DNA of 64,000 bases from Leptothermofonsia sichuanensis E412 (GCF_019891175.1 NZ_CP072600.1:682001-746000); one strand, 5' to 3'. Numbered from the stretch's first letter, positions 46,419 through 56,039 are shown. The notes: a model not told the origin generated them from the sequence alone. Program-made: numbers and translations.

Positions 46419-46943
46419 CTACTTCAAATCGAGTAAGCCCGCTTCTTTCAATTTGGGGTTGAATCGAGGTTCATCCTGCAATCCCCGTGCCCTCAGCAAT
46501 TCCAGAATTTCCGCTTCAACCCGACGGGCAACCTGTTTCAAAACCTTTGTCTGGGTCAAGTCATCGATCGCCGCCGCATAGCGGCTTTGCTCATCAGCAC
46601 TCATCATTACCCGGACATCAATGGGCTGGTTCCATTTTGTGTCCTCGGAGTCATTACCCGACGGCAAAGAACTGTTCTCTGCAATCCATTCATCTCGGAT
46701 AGATTCCAGAATCGTGCGGCTGGGGCGATCAATTGTCTTTACCTTTACCCAAAAACACAGCTGCGGCTGACGGACCAGGTGCTGTTTCAAACTGAGAAAA
46801 ACATCCCGGGAATAGCCAATGTATTGCAGCACCCGGTTTTGGTCAAATACGGCATAAACTCCCACTTTCCCCTGGAACTGCTCTGGCAGTTGTCCCCTGG
46901 AGTCGATGTAAGGAACGAAGTCCAGACTTGCAAGAGAAGTCAT
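46419..46943 (-). CDS. GIY-YIG nuclease-fold protein
   Basis: A 174-residue protein with a GIY-YIG core at residues 26-110: GKVGVYAVFDQNRVLQYIGYSRDVFLSLKQHL, with GVY and YIG. The expected catalytic Arg is represented in the helix after YIG (SRDVF), and a Glu is available in ESIRDEWIAEN. A C-terminal helical extension follows. Cyanobacterial members of this type have unknown targets and may not be active nucleases. The ATG at 46943 is chosen because the preceding gene's stop is at 46946; the two are almost contiguous and presumably cotranscribed. Confidence 0.82.
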   Translation of the reverse strand: MTSLASLDFVPYIDSRGQLPEQFQGKVGVYAVFDQNRVLQYIGYSRDVFLSLKQHLVRQPQLCFWVKVKTIDRPSRTILESIRDEWIAENSSLPSGNDSEDTKWNQPIDVRVMMSADEQSRYAAAIDDLTQTKVLKQVARRVEAEILELLRARGLQDEPRFNPKLKEAGLLDLK

Positions 46944-46945
46944 CC

Positions 46946-47269
46946 TCAACCCACCTTCCGATAAACAGCACACAGCCTGCTGGGTTTAAAAACTTTAGCC
47001 TTAAACATAAAGTTAGGCGGCACATTAATGATGGCGTGAGCCGTGGAGGCATAGTACTGTTCAAACTCGGCAGGCATTCCCTTAGGGGTTGACTGGCTAT
47101 AGGGAACGGGTTGAAACAGCAGTCCGGTAAATTCAACCTGAGGACATTGCAACTGTTCAGCTACCTGGCTGAGAAACGTCTCACCTTTCAAGAGTTCAAA
47201 CAGCGTTTCCCTGGCTTCGGGATCCAGCGTAAAACTCCCATCAAAATCATCAATAATCCTGAGGCTCAT
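46946..47269 (-). CDS. Conserved hypothetical protein, 107 aa, in operon with GIY-YIG gene
   Basis: A 107-residue soluble protein, not recognised. It begins MSLRIIDDFDGSFTLDPEAR, has a helical middle (ETLFELLKGETFLSQVAEQL) and a basic C-terminus (KAKVFKPSRLCAVYRKVG). Its stop codon at 46946 is 2 nt before the start of the GIY-YIG gene, so the pair is probably an operon. The ATG at 47269 is the natural start. Confidence 0.7.
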   Translation of the reverse strand: MSLRIIDDFDGSFTLDPEARETLFELLKGETFLSQVAEQLQCPQVEFTGLLFQPVPYSQSTPKGMPAEFEQYYASTAHAIINVPPNFMFKAKVFKPSRLCAVYRKVG

Positions 47270-47407
47270 GGAAAAGCAGTGAAGGATAGAAAAATAGGAT
47301 AGCTATTTAAGGATCGTAACCCGTTCTGGCGATCGCTTTTTAGGGATAAAAGGCTACTGCTTCGAAAGAGCGTCTTCCATGGGGCTTGCTTCAGTGAAGA
47401 TTAGGTA

Positions 47408-48961
47408 ATGTCGAAAACTGAGCGGAAAGATAACGATAGTATGGAATTGCTTTCAAGTCACTATAAAAAGTCTATGTTGCTGAGAGCCGCTGAAGATCGC
47501 TGGAACTCCCTGGTATTGCTGACTACCCGTCTGACTCTAACAGCATTGGTTACGGTCTCTTCTCAGGTTGCCTACTATGCTCCAGGGCTTGCCCAATCCT
47601 CTGCTCGCCTGTCTGCAAGCCCTTCAAGCACCAATACTCCTCCAGCCGCTTCAGCCGATGCTTATATTTTGGGACCCGGCGATCGGGTTCGGGTCGAGGT
47701 TTTCAAAGTGGCCGAATTGAGTGGTGATAATCAAGTTTTGGTGGATGGGACTGTCACCCTGCCGCGGATTGGAGCCATCTCAGTGCAAGGACTGACCTTA
47801 AAGGAAGCCGCTGAGGCGATCTCCAGTCGATATGCAAGCATCCTCAAATATCCAATTGTTAACCTCGCTTTGCTCACACCCCGTCCAGTCCAGGTGGGTA
47901 TTTTAGGAGAAGTCAATCGTCCCGGAGCTTACACCCTATCAGGGGGAGAAACGGGGGGACTGCCAACGGTCACACGGGCACTCCAGCAGGCAGGGGGTAT
48001 TACCCAGATGGCAGACCTCCGTAGCATAGAGATCCGGCGTCCCAGACAGTCAGGAGAACAAGTGATTAAGGTCAACCTGTGGGATTTTCTGCAGGCTGGA
48101 AACGCCAGCCAGGACATCCCCTTAAGAGCTGGCGATTCTATCTTTGTTCCCACCATCAACACCACAAATCTGGCTGAATCCATTCAAATTGCATCTGCCA
48201 ACTTCAGCGCCGATAGGAGTCAGGCACTGAACATCGCTGTAGTTGGCGAAGTATATCGTCCGGGTCCCCATACCGTCACCGCTTCCGCCAGAACAGGTGC
48301 CGCCGGGGAAACAGGTCAGGCAGGCGGAACAGGCGGCATCGAAACTCCACCAACGATCACCCGTGCCATCCAGATTGCCGGAGGAATTAAGCCTCAAGCC
48401 AATATTCGCCAGATTCAGGTTCGCCGTCTGGCGAAAAATGGATCGGAACAAACCATATCGATTGACCTCTGGAAGCTTTTGAAGGAGGGAGATGTCAGTC
48501 AGGATCTGTTCCTGCAAGATAGAGATACGATTGTGGTACCGACAGCGACTGAAATTTCCCCTACAGAATCGATTCAGGTGGCTGCCGCCAGTTTTTCTCC
48601 CGATAGTATTCGCGTCAACATCGTGGGTGAAGTCAAAAATCCTGGACTGGTGCGGATTCCACCCAACACCCCTCTCAATCAGGCCGTCCTCACAGCCGGA
48701 GGTTTTACAATACGGGCACGTAAAAGTTCTGTTGATTTGATTCGGCTCAACCCCAATGGCACGATTACAAAACGTAAAATTGCTATCAACTTTGATAATG
48801 AACTGAATGAAAAGACCAACCCACCGCTTTATAACGATGACATTGTAATTGTGAATCGATCTGGATTAACAACATTTTCGGATAACTTGAGTTCCATTTT
48901 GACCCCGATCAATGGCTTCTTGTCAATATTTAGCATCTTCAGACTCTTGACCGGACAATAA
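47408..48961 (+). CDS. Polysaccharide export protein, Wza-like (PES/SLBB domains)
   Basis: A 517-residue exported protein. A basic N-terminus is followed by a hydrophobic signal-like segment (about 31-60). The polysaccharide export domain starts at YILGPGDRVRVEVFKVAEL (about 86). Three SLBB-type segments follow (QVGILGEVNRPGAYTL, NIAVVGEVYRPGPHTV, RVNIVGEVKNPGLVRI). Wza-type proteins form the outer-membrane channel for extracellular polysaccharide. There is no clear lipobox Cys. A C-terminal hydrophobic helix (SSILTPINGFLSIFSIF) may span the outer membrane. The next gene on the strand is the Wzc-like kinase, as in many EPS loci. Confidence 0.92.
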   Translation: MSKTERKDNDSMELLSSHYKKSMLLRAAEDRWNSLVLLTTRLTLTALVTVSSQVAYYAPGLAQSSARLSASPSSTNTPPAASADAYILGPGDRVRVEVFKVAELSGDNQVLVDGTVTLPRIGAISVQGLTLKEAAEAISSRYASILKYPIVNLALLTPRPVQVGILGEVNRPGAYTLSGGETGGLPTVTRALQQAGGITQMADLRSIEIRRPRQSGEQVIKVNLWDFLQAGNASQDIPLRAGDSIFVPTINTTNLAESIQIASANFSADRSQALNIAVVGEVYRPGPHTVTASARTGAAGETGQAGGTGGIETPPTITRAIQIAGGIKPQANIRQIQVRRLAKNGSEQTISIDLWKLLKEGDVSQDLFLQDRDTIVVPTATEISPTESIQVAAASFSPDSIRVNIVGEVKNPGLVRIPPNTPLNQAVLTAGGFTIRARKSSVDLIRLNPNGTITKRKIAINFDNELNEKTNPPLYNDDIVIVNRSGLTTFSDNLSSILTPINGFLSIFSIFRLLTGQ

Positions 48962-49252
48962 TTTTCCTCTTAAAGTAAGAATAAGCAACTTGACGGGTGG
49001 CATATACTGATGGATAACGGGGAACGTAGAAAGTATTTCAAAAAGATATATGTCAGGAAGATAAGGAATATACGAATCAGGGCGATTGATTGAACAGGGC
49101 TGAAGGTATCCCAAAAAGAGAAGGTATTCCCCCAAAGAATTTGTGGCAGGGGTGCATCAAACCAGGATTTAAATTGCATGATGGATACAAGGACGTTACC
49201 GTCATGGTAAAAATTTTCTCTCTTTTCCATCTAGTAGTGAATGTAGCCTAAT

Positions 49253-51529
49253 ATGCAGAGTGAACAGCATTATCCGGTGCCCCCCAGCATTGACGGCAAA
49301 CGTTTCCAGTGGTTGCCATCCGTCAATTCAGCTTCCCCTAAAGATGATGACGAGGGCGGGCTTAACCTTGGTCAGGTATTTGCAGCCCTACGGCGCAAGC
49401 TGCCAATCATTGCTGGGGTCACGGTTGTTGTCACCTCTGCGGCAATGCTGAAAGCTATTAACAGCACACCCATTTATCAATCCGGGTTTGAGATTTTGAC
49501 CAAGCCTGTTACTGTTGAAGGTCAGGTGATTTCGTCCGTACCCCAAACTTTGAGTAACCGGGAACAGCAACAACACAGTGGGCAGGTCGATCAAACAACG
49601 CTCAAAGTCTTGAAGAGTCCTAAGATATTGTCTCCAATTGTTGACGAGTTGAAGGTCAAGTATCCGGATATCACCTATGACGAATTGCTGGTCAATCTGG
49701 TGCTTACTCCAGTCCCATCCAGTGAGATTTTAACGGTTACCTATCAGAGCAAGAACCCTGAGAAGGTAAAGGCGGTTTTAACGCAAGTGTCAGAGGCATA
49801 CCTGGCCTATAGCCTGGAAGAGCGCCTGGCAGATGTGCGACAGGGTATCGAATTTGTGGATGCCCAGCTCCCTCAACTCCAGAAGCGCGTGAATGGAATT
49901 CAGGATCAACTCCAGGCTTTTCGACAGAAATATAACCTGATTGATCCAGAATCCACCAGTAAGCAATTGGCCGATCAAACCAACTCCGTGGGGCAGCAGC
50001 GGCTTGAAACTCAACTCAAGTTAAATGAAGCGCGTGCACTCTACCTCGATCTGACCCGACAGCTTGCACAACTATCAAATGAATCAGCCGCTTCGTCAGC
50101 ATTGAGTGAAAGTTCTCGCTACCAATCGCTACTGAATCAAATTTTGAGTGTTGAGAGCGAGATTGCAAAAGAGTCAACACTGTATCGGGAAGATACGCCA
50201 AATGTCCAGATTTTACGAGATCAAAAAGAGAATCTTTTACCGTTGCTGACCCGGGAAGGGCAGCGGGCACAACAGCAGGTTAGCAGTAGAATCCGCGAGT
50301 TAGAAACTCGCAACGCCATCCTGGCTCAATCGGAGGCAATGCTCAATCAGCAGGTCAAGCAACTATCGGTGGTTTCGCGCCAGTATGCAGATATTCAGCA
50401 AGATCTGAAAATCGCAACGGAAAACCTGAATCAGTTTTTAACCAAACGGGAAGCCCTGCGGATCGACGCTGGACAGCGGAAAACTCCCTGGCAGATCCTG
50501 ACTGCTCCTTCTGCTCCATTTCCCTCCGCTGCCAACGTCAAACGAACCACAATGCTGGGGGCTATTTTTGGGCTTTTGCTTGGTGTGGGGGTTGCGCTTT
50601 TACTGGATAAGTTGAGTAGTGTTTTCCATAGCCCTGAGGATATTAAGGATGCTAGTAAACTCCCCATCCTGGGTGTAATTCCCTATAACCCTGACCTGGA
50701 AGAGGTTCACCAGCTCAGTATGGTTGAAAAGGTGACCTCCATTGCCGATATTGTTGGGTTCATGCAACAGATGCGGCAGAAATTTAGTTTTTCTGGCGGC
50801 TCGCAGTCTGGACAGTATACAACATCTCCCTTCTTAGAGGCATTTCGATCGCTTTACACCAATATCCGCCTGCTCAGTTCTGACACCCAGATTCGATCGC
50901 TGGCAATCAGTTCCTCTTCCCCCGGCGAAGGCAAATCGACCATTTCAGTTCATCTGGCACTGGCGGCGGCGGCTCTAGGGCAAAAGGTTTTATTAGTGGA
51001 CACAGACTTGCGCCTGCCTCAACTCCACAATCGCCTGGGCCTGACCAACAGTTACGGACTGAGCAACCTGATTGCTTCTGATCTGGAATTTGAACGACTC
51101 ATCCAGCAGTCACCGATTGAGAATAACCTGTTTGTGCTCACGGCTGGTCAGGTTCCCCCAGATCCAACCAAGTTGCTCTCATCTCAGAAGATGCAGAACT
51201 TGATGGAGCAGTTCAAACAAACCTTTGATCTGGTTCTCTACGATATGCCGCCATTGTTGGGGTTAGCCGACGCGAAACTGATTGCGTCTAAAGCCGATGG
51301 AATTGCGATGGTTGTGGCTTTGGGCAAAACAAAGAGTGCTTCCTTAACTCAAGCATTGGAAAGCATTAAATTATTTCAAGTGACTATTCTGGGAATCGTT
51401 GCCAATGGATCCAGAGATCAGGTCATGCCTTTTCCAGAGTCTTACCATCGTTACTATGTCGCTGAGTCGGTTGAGCCAGCCCTTGACCGGAAAGCAGCCC
51501 CTTTAGGAGTAAAACCGTTCGATGATTAA
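49253..51529 (+). CDS. Wzc-like polysaccharide copolymerase with BY-kinase domain
   Basis: A 758-residue inner-membrane protein. The Wzz domain begins at residue ~25 (NLGQVFAALRRKLPIIAGVTVVVTSAA, first membrane helix). A long periplasmic coiled coil (180-400) and a second membrane helix (about 440-460, TMLGAIFGLLLGVGVALLL) follow. The cytoplasmic tyrosine autokinase domain (530-740) has Walker A SSSPGEGKSTIS, Walker A' VLLVDTDLRLP and Walker B LVLYDMPPLLG. The C-terminal tyrosine cluster is small (ESYHRYYVAES). Such kinases control chain length and export of surface polysaccharide with Wza. Confidence 0.93.
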   Translation: MQSEQHYPVPPSIDGKRFQWLPSVNSASPKDDDEGGLNLGQVFAALRRKLPIIAGVTVVVTSAAMLKAINSTPIYQSGFEILTKPVTVEGQVISSVPQTLSNREQQQHSGQVDQTTLKVLKSPKILSPIVDELKVKYPDITYDELLVNLVLTPVPSSEILTVTYQSKNPEKVKAVLTQVSEAYLAYSLEERLADVRQGIEFVDAQLPQLQKRVNGIQDQLQAFRQKYNLIDPESTSKQLADQTNSVGQQRLETQLKLNEARALYLDLTRQLAQLSNESAASSALSESSRYQSLLNQILSVESEIAKESTLYREDTPNVQILRDQKENLLPLLTREGQRAQQQVSSRIRELETRNAILAQSEAMLNQQVKQLSVVSRQYADIQQDLKIATENLNQFLTKREALRIDAGQRKTPWQILTAPSAPFPSAANVKRTTMLGAIFGLLLGVGVALLLDKLSSVFHSPEDIKDASKLPILGVIPYNPDLEEVHQLSMVEKVTSIADIVGFMQQMRQKFSFSGGSQSGQYTTSPFLEAFRSLYTNIRLLSSDTQIRSLAISSSSPGEGKSTISVHLALAAAALGQKVLLVDTDLRLPQLHNRLGLTNSYGLSNLIASDLEFERLIQQSPIENNLFVLTAGQVPPDPTKLLSSQKMQNLMEQFKQTFDLVLYDMPPLLGLADAKLIASKADGIAMVVALGKTKSASLTQALESIKLFQVTILGIVANGSRDQVMPFPESYHRYYVAESVEPALDRKAAPLGVKPFDD

Positions 51530-51560
51530 CCTTTTATTTTCGGTGTGAGACTGGTCAGAC

Positions 51561-52283
51561 GTGCCTGTTATTGAATTTTTGATCCTGCTGACAGTACTTG
51601 GAATAGCTTGGTTGATCAGCCCCCGTCGATGGCGGCGACGGGTTATTCAGCCTGTGCTCATCGGCGCTTTAATCTATGGCGTTGCGACCTCACCCCTGGG
51701 GGTCAATCTGGCCTTAACTGGTTTAACATTTTCGCTACCACAAGACTCAGGGGGTGCTGTCGATGCGATCGTTGTTTTGGGGCGGGGCGAGGATCTGAGA
51801 TATCGACGGGTTGAACTGGCTAAACAACTCTGGCAGGAGGGGCGTGCTTCCCAGATATTTATCAGCGGCATGTTAGATGCCCAACCAATCGTTGAAATCT
51901 TGAAGGAAGTTGGAGTTCCAGGACAGATACTGAAGGGCGAAAGTTGTTCACAGACTACAGAAGAAAATGCCCTCTATACCTCAGCTATTTTACGTCCGCA
52001 GGGTGTCCAGAAGATTCTTCTAATCACTGATTCGGCACACATGCTGCGCTCCTTTTTGCTATTTCGGGGTTTCGAGTTTATCGTTTTACCCTACTCCAGC
52101 CCGATGCCCCCGCAGTGGAGTTCTCAGCAGCAAATGATATTTATTGTGCGCGAATACCTGGCTTTAGCTAAATACGCTTTTACCGGACAGTTTAAGCAGC
52201 GACCAGATTCCGGCATTAAAAAAACAGATCCAGAAATTTTTGAAAAATTTTCTGCCTGGAATTGCAGGATAGAAAAGGCATAA
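51561..52283 (+). CDS. YdcF/ElyC-type DUF218 protein
   Basis: A 240-residue protein with an N-terminal hydrophobic helix (IEFLILLTVLGIAWLI) and a probable second one (about 30-55). The DUF218 domain follows: VDAIVVLGRGEDLRYRRVEL, QIFISGMLDAQ, SCSQTTEENALYTSAIL with the conserved acidic TEENA motif, and ILLITDSAHMLRSFLLF. This is closer to the family consensus than the member at 4964. It follows the Wzc-like gene by 31 nt and is probably part of the exopolysaccharide unit. The start is a GTG at 51561 without a clear ribosome site. Confidence 0.85.
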   Translation: MPVIEFLILLTVLGIAWLISPRRWRRRVIQPVLIGALIYGVATSPLGVNLALTGLTFSLPQDSGGAVDAIVVLGRGEDLRYRRVELAKQLWQEGRASQIFISGMLDAQPIVEILKEVGVPGQILKGESCSQTTEENALYTSAILRPQGVQKILLITDSAHMLRSFLLFRGFEFIVLPYSSPMPPQWSSQQQMIFIVREYLALAKYAFTGQFKQRPDSGIKKTDPEIFEKFSAWNCRIEKA

Positions 52284-52649
52284 TCAAACACCCTGGAATT
52301 GAATAAACTAGTTATTTTTTCTGAATTTCACGTAAACTTTTAAGGTAACAGATTTAAAATCAGGATTTTTTCCTTTATAAGAAAGGGGGAAATTTCCCTT
52401 TCTGGCTACAGGTTTTCAGGATGGATCTACTTTGTTTTTTACAGGGAGGTACTTTGAAGCCTTTTGTCTGGTGAAGGGTTCGCTCTGCTCAGGTTCCCTT
52501 AAAACGGCGTTGTTTGATTTCTGAAGCCTCTTCCATGTTCAGTATTTGTGTCCGGCCTCGGAAAATCTCCAGTCTTTGGTTGGGCAGGGTTGCTAACACA
52601 TTGATGAGGGCTTGAGTGTTTTTTGCTTTCAACCAATCTGTCAGTCATT
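52284..52649. other. Spacer between EPS unit and kinase gene
   Basis: 366 bases. It contains a protein-like minus-strand short frame (52489-52632, listed separately). Otherwise A/T-rich and without recognised signals. Confidence 0.45.
52489..52632 (-). other. Possible short gene or gene remnant, 47 codons
   Basis: The minus-strand frame reads LKAKNTQALINVLATLPNQR and continues EIFRGRTQILNMEEASEIKQRRFKGT before a TGA at 52489-52491. The composition is strongly protein-like, with an amphipathic helix. The start would be TTG 52632 or CTG 52644, with no clear ribosome site. It may be the 3' remnant of a lost gene. It lies divergent to the kinase gene. Confidence 0.3.
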
Positions 52650-54401
52650 ATGAGTACCTTTCCAGACTTTTCCGATTATCACTACTGTATTGAAAAGGAA
52701 CTGGGGCACAATCGGGCAGGCGGTCGAGTGACCTATCTGGCAGCAGATACCCGCACAACACAGCCGGTGGTAATCAAACAGTTTCAATTTGCCAAAACAG
52801 GTTCAAGCTGGTCAGATTATGAGGCTTACGATCGCGAAATCCAGTTACTCAAAGATCTCAACCATCCGGGAATTCCGCGCTATCTCGATAGCTTTCATAC
52901 CTCAGATGGGTTTTGTATGGTTCAGGAATATAAGTCTGCAATACCTTTATCAGAGTCTCGTAGCTTCAATCCGGACAATATCAAAGAAATTGCGATCGCG
53001 ACGTTAGAAATCTTAGTCTATTTGCAAAATCGGATTCCCCCGGTCATCCATCGCGATATCAAACCCGCCAATATCCTGGTAAATGAAGCAGGCAATGTGT
53101 ATCTGGTGGATTTTGGGTTTGCCCACATTGGAGAAGGCGAAGTGGGTGTGAGCAGTGTAGTCAAAGGAACTCTGGGCTTTATGCCGCCAGAGCAACTGTT
53201 CAACCGTCAGCTCACCGAAGCGTCTGATCTCTATGGTTTGGGCATGACCTTAATTTGCCTCCTGACTGGCACCAAGGCAGATCGAATTGGGGATCTGGTA
53301 GATATTAGCTATCGGGTTAGCTTCAAACATCTGGTTCCCAAGTTGAATGCTCATTGGGTCAACTGGTTGGAGAAGATGGTAGAACCACGTCTGAAGGACC
53401 GTTTTCCTGATGCACTCACAGCCTTAGCGGCGGTACCGGCATCCCCCCTGCGTCCGCCAGAAGCACAGTTTAGCCAGTCCAATGTTGAGTTGAGAGCCGC
53501 TCGACGGGGTGAACGCTTAACCCATCGGGTTGTGATTACCAACCCGATTCCAGAAACGACCCTGGAGGGTACCTGGGAAATTGCTCCCCATCCGCAGGAT
53601 CCACCCGCCGAACTTTTTCAATGGATTTCCGTGGAACCGACATCGTTTACAGATAATCAGGTTGACTGTCAAATTACCGTGGATACCCACAAGCTGATGG
53701 CAGGCAAAACCTATCATCGCAAGCTTTTGTTGCACACCAATACTCTGGCAAAGACCTATTCTCTGAATCTACTCATTCAAACCGCTCCTGTTCCGGTTGA
53801 TGCCACTCAGTTGCCCTACGGCATTCTGTCCCTGTTAGGCTTGTTTTCCTTTGGCATTAGCTGGATGGTTGCCTGGATGGTGCTGGTCGCAGGTGCTGTG
53901 GCTGAATCTTCGGGAATGGCAGGGTTTGGTGCCGTTGTGGGAGGAGGAATCGGGCTGGAACTGGCTGCCTGGTTAATGCGCTCTTCGGGGTGGCGAGTGG
54001 GATCTACCGCCAGCACCCTGGCGGCTCTTGCTGTTGGGGCAATCGCTTTAATGCGGGTGCTGGAAGGCTCGATCTCAGCCACCGGGTCTGTCGTCGTTGT
54101 GGGGGCAGTGATTGGGATGATTGGAGGAGCGATCGCTGGAATTGCGATTGGTACAGTTGTAGAAAAATTAACGGCTCAAGGGCAACCGAAAGGGCTAGCA
54201 ATGGGATCTGCCCTTTTGATCAGTACCCTGGGAACCAGTCTGGGCATAGGGTTAACAGCAACGTTCACCCATCCCCTCATTCTTACGCTTTTAACAGTCA
54301 GTAGCCTGATCCTGTTTGCGACCATAGCCAATCTACAATTACGGCGGATGCAACTGCTTTTTTCTCACAACAAATCAGAACGTTTTTTGATCAAACCATA
54401 A
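52650..54401 (+). CDS. Membrane Ser/Thr protein kinase with Ig-like and multi-helix C-terminal region
   Basis: A 583-residue protein. The Hanks-type kinase domain spans about 10-265: VVIKQF with Lys43, the catalytic loop VIHRDIKPANILVNEAG, VDFGFAH in place of the usual DFGxA, and GFMPPEQL. A beta-rich region follows (about 275-385; GERLTHRVVITNPIP, GTWEIAP) that looks like a single Ig-like domain. The last ~190 residues are Gly/Ala-rich hydrophobic segments forming about five membrane helices. Substrates are unknown. The ATG at 52650 is preferred to a TTG at 52623. A hairpin-bearing mobile-type repeat follows the stop. Confidence 0.9.
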   Translation: MSTFPDFSDYHYCIEKELGHNRAGGRVTYLAADTRTTQPVVIKQFQFAKTGSSWSDYEAYDREIQLLKDLNHPGIPRYLDSFHTSDGFCMVQEYKSAIPLSESRSFNPDNIKEIAIATLEILVYLQNRIPPVIHRDIKPANILVNEAGNVYLVDFGFAHIGEGEVGVSSVVKGTLGFMPPEQLFNRQLTEASDLYGLGMTLICLLTGTKADRIGDLVDISYRVSFKHLVPKLNAHWVNWLEKMVEPRLKDRFPDALTALAAVPASPLRPPEAQFSQSNVELRAARRGERLTHRVVITNPIPETTLEGTWEIAPHPQDPPAELFQWISVEPTSFTDNQVDCQITVDTHKLMAGKTYHRKLLLHTNTLAKTYSLNLLIQTAPVPVDATQLPYGILSLLGLFSFGISWMVAWMVLVAGAVAESSGMAGFGAVVGGGIGLELAAWLMRSSGWRVGSTASTLAALAVGAIALMRVLEGSISATGSVVVVGAVIGMIGGAIAGIAIGTVVEKLTAQGQPKGLAMGSALLISTLGTSLGIGLTATFTHPLILTLLTVSSLILFATIANLQLRRMQLLFSHNKSERFLIKP

Positions 54402-54497
54402 TTGAGTGGCACTGAATTAAGCCAGATACGATCGCTCAGATCTCCAACTTCTTCGAGAAGTTGGAGATCTTTAAACTCTTACATCAGTGCCATTCAA
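54402..54497. repeat. 96-bp MITE-like element with central hairpin (family E copy 1)
   Basis: TTGAGTGGCACTGA (54402-54415) and TCAGTGCCATTCAA (54484-54497) form a 14-bp terminal inverted repeat with one mismatch. Inside, AGATCTCCAACTTCT (54438-54452) and AGAAGTTGGAGATCT (54456-54470) form a perfect 15-bp hairpin with a 3-base loop, followed by TTTAAACTCTT. The right half recurs at 61950-62009. The left end overlaps the TAA of the kinase gene's end region, so it may act as its terminator. Confidence 0.8.
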
Positions 54498-54556
54498 CGA
54501 TAATTGAAGCTTATCCAAAAATTTTTTGGGTTGATGGCCGGGCTGTCCCCCAACTT

Positions 54557-56029
54557 TTATGAATTGACAGGCTCCCTGAGGCGATCGCCTTTTACCTTAA
54601 TCAACATATTTCCCAAATTCAACATCGGGTAGTTCGGCTCTGCAATCTGTGTAGGAGATGAAACAATGGAACCCTGAGCTTTCAGTTTTGCCAGTTCCGC
54701 TTTCACACCGCCCCCCGCGACATACCTGGCAGAATATTTTAAGCTTAAGGGATCTTCCAGCAATCCCTCAGGGAGGATTGCCAGACCAGCAGAGCTTACC
54801 TGATAGACCTTATGAAACTGGCGGTACTCACCACTACAGAACAGATAGTCCCAATCGCGGCGTTTTTGAATCAGGGCATAAAGGCTGGATGCGGTGATGT
54901 AAGTAAAGAAGTTTGCCAAGGGATTGCGTTTCTCAATTGCTCGAACGTCAGCCTGGGAGAAATCGATCTGCCAGGTCCGCTGCCCATCTGGAAAAACCAC
55001 TTCCAGTTGATAAATCACCTGCCATTGGCAGTGGCTGGCAAACAACGTCTGGAGATTTTCCTGAATAAACTCAGAAAATGCAACACTCATTTCCTGGAAA
55101 ATAACCTGGTGCATCTGAGCGACATTCTCATTGGCTGGATTGGCATCCCTTAAAGCACTTCCCACATTCACCGGTGAAAACTCAATCTGGTCGCGATCGT
55201 CCTCAACCATCCTCGCGTACTCGCACCCCCCTACCTCCAGGTGATAGGTTCCCTGATCCAGAGTGAACGTATCTCCCGGATCGAGGACATAAATGCGATC
55301 GTGAATTTCCGGTAAGACTTGAGCCACATCATGACAAAACCGTTCACGGGTGACCGGAAAAACCACCTGATTTTGCCACGCCGCTTCATTGATATACTTC
55401 CAGCCCTGAGCACCGGGGGCAATCGCCTCAGGGCTAATCAGTTGAATCAGTCGCAGCAGTTCACCATAGAGGGCAAAGGGAAAGGAAATACTTTGATTCA
55501 GTTGATATTTGACTTCCAGACTGATATGCCAGGTACTGAGTAAGAAATCAATCTGGGGAAAGTGGGATTGCACCGTTCGAATAGTAGGTGGAGCAAAATA
55601 GGTATCAACCGTATTCCAAAAAACGCCCGAAGGATCAGCAAACACCATACCAAACTCTGGCACACGAATCTCTGATCGCGTCGGCATCAGAATGGTAGAA
55701 CCAATTTTGACCTTCTGAAAGTCGTTTAAGGCGTAGACATTCCGATAGCCCAATTCCTGTAAGGTGGATTTGATCAGGGGATCAGGGGGAATGAGAACAT
55801 CGACATGTTTTGGAAGATAGGCAAGCGATCGCAGATCAAAGTGATCCAGATGTTGATGGGAAATCACCAGAAAGTCAAACTCTGGCAACCGTTCTGGAAA
55901 CACTTCTCGCTTAGGACAGGTTTCGTTTAAACCTTCACAAAAGGGGTCCCATAACACAGGGTCCATTAACACTCTGGCATCTTGAGTCTCTACCAATAGA
56001 GAAGCATGCCCGATCATGTGAATTTTCAT
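54557..56029 (-). CDS. Metallo-beta-lactamase-fold protein, last gene of a five-gene run
   Basis: A 490-residue protein. The first ~270 residues are a metallo-beta-lactamase fold: MKIHMIGHASLLVET, then the metal motif SHQHLDH (H58, H60, D62, H63), and VLIP, FLLSTW and APGAQGW further on. The C-terminal ~220 residues are a separate region (FQEMSVAFSEFIQENLQTLF, then WQVIYQLEVVFPDGQ and FCSGEYRQFHKVYQV) resembling the tail of UlaG/CMAH-like proteins, which is inference. The start is 10 nt downstream of the previous gene's stop on the minus strand. The reaction is unknown; the neighbours suggest a modification or biosynthetic pathway. Confidence 0.8.
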   Translation of the reverse strand: MKIHMIGHASLLVETQDARVLMDPVLWDPFCEGLNETCPKREVFPERLPEFDFLVISHQHLDHFDLRSLAYLPKHVDVLIPPDPLIKSTLQELGYRNVYALNDFQKVKIGSTILMPTRSEIRVPEFGMVFADPSGVFWNTVDTYFAPPTIRTVQSHFPQIDFLLSTWHISLEVKYQLNQSISFPFALYGELLRLIQLISPEAIAPGAQGWKYINEAAWQNQVVFPVTRERFCHDVAQVLPEIHDRIYVLDPGDTFTLDQGTYHLEVGGCEYARMVEDDRDQIEFSPVNVGSALRDANPANENVAQMHQVIFQEMSVAFSEFIQENLQTLFASHCQWQVIYQLEVVFPDGQRTWQIDFSQADVRAIEKRNPLANFFTYITASSLYALIQKRRDWDYLFCSGEYRQFHKVYQVSSAGLAILPEGLLEDPLSLKYSARYVAGGGVKAELAKLKAQGSIVSSPTQIAEPNYPMLNLGNMLIKVKGDRLREPVNS

Positions 56030-56039
56030 AGTCCAAAAA

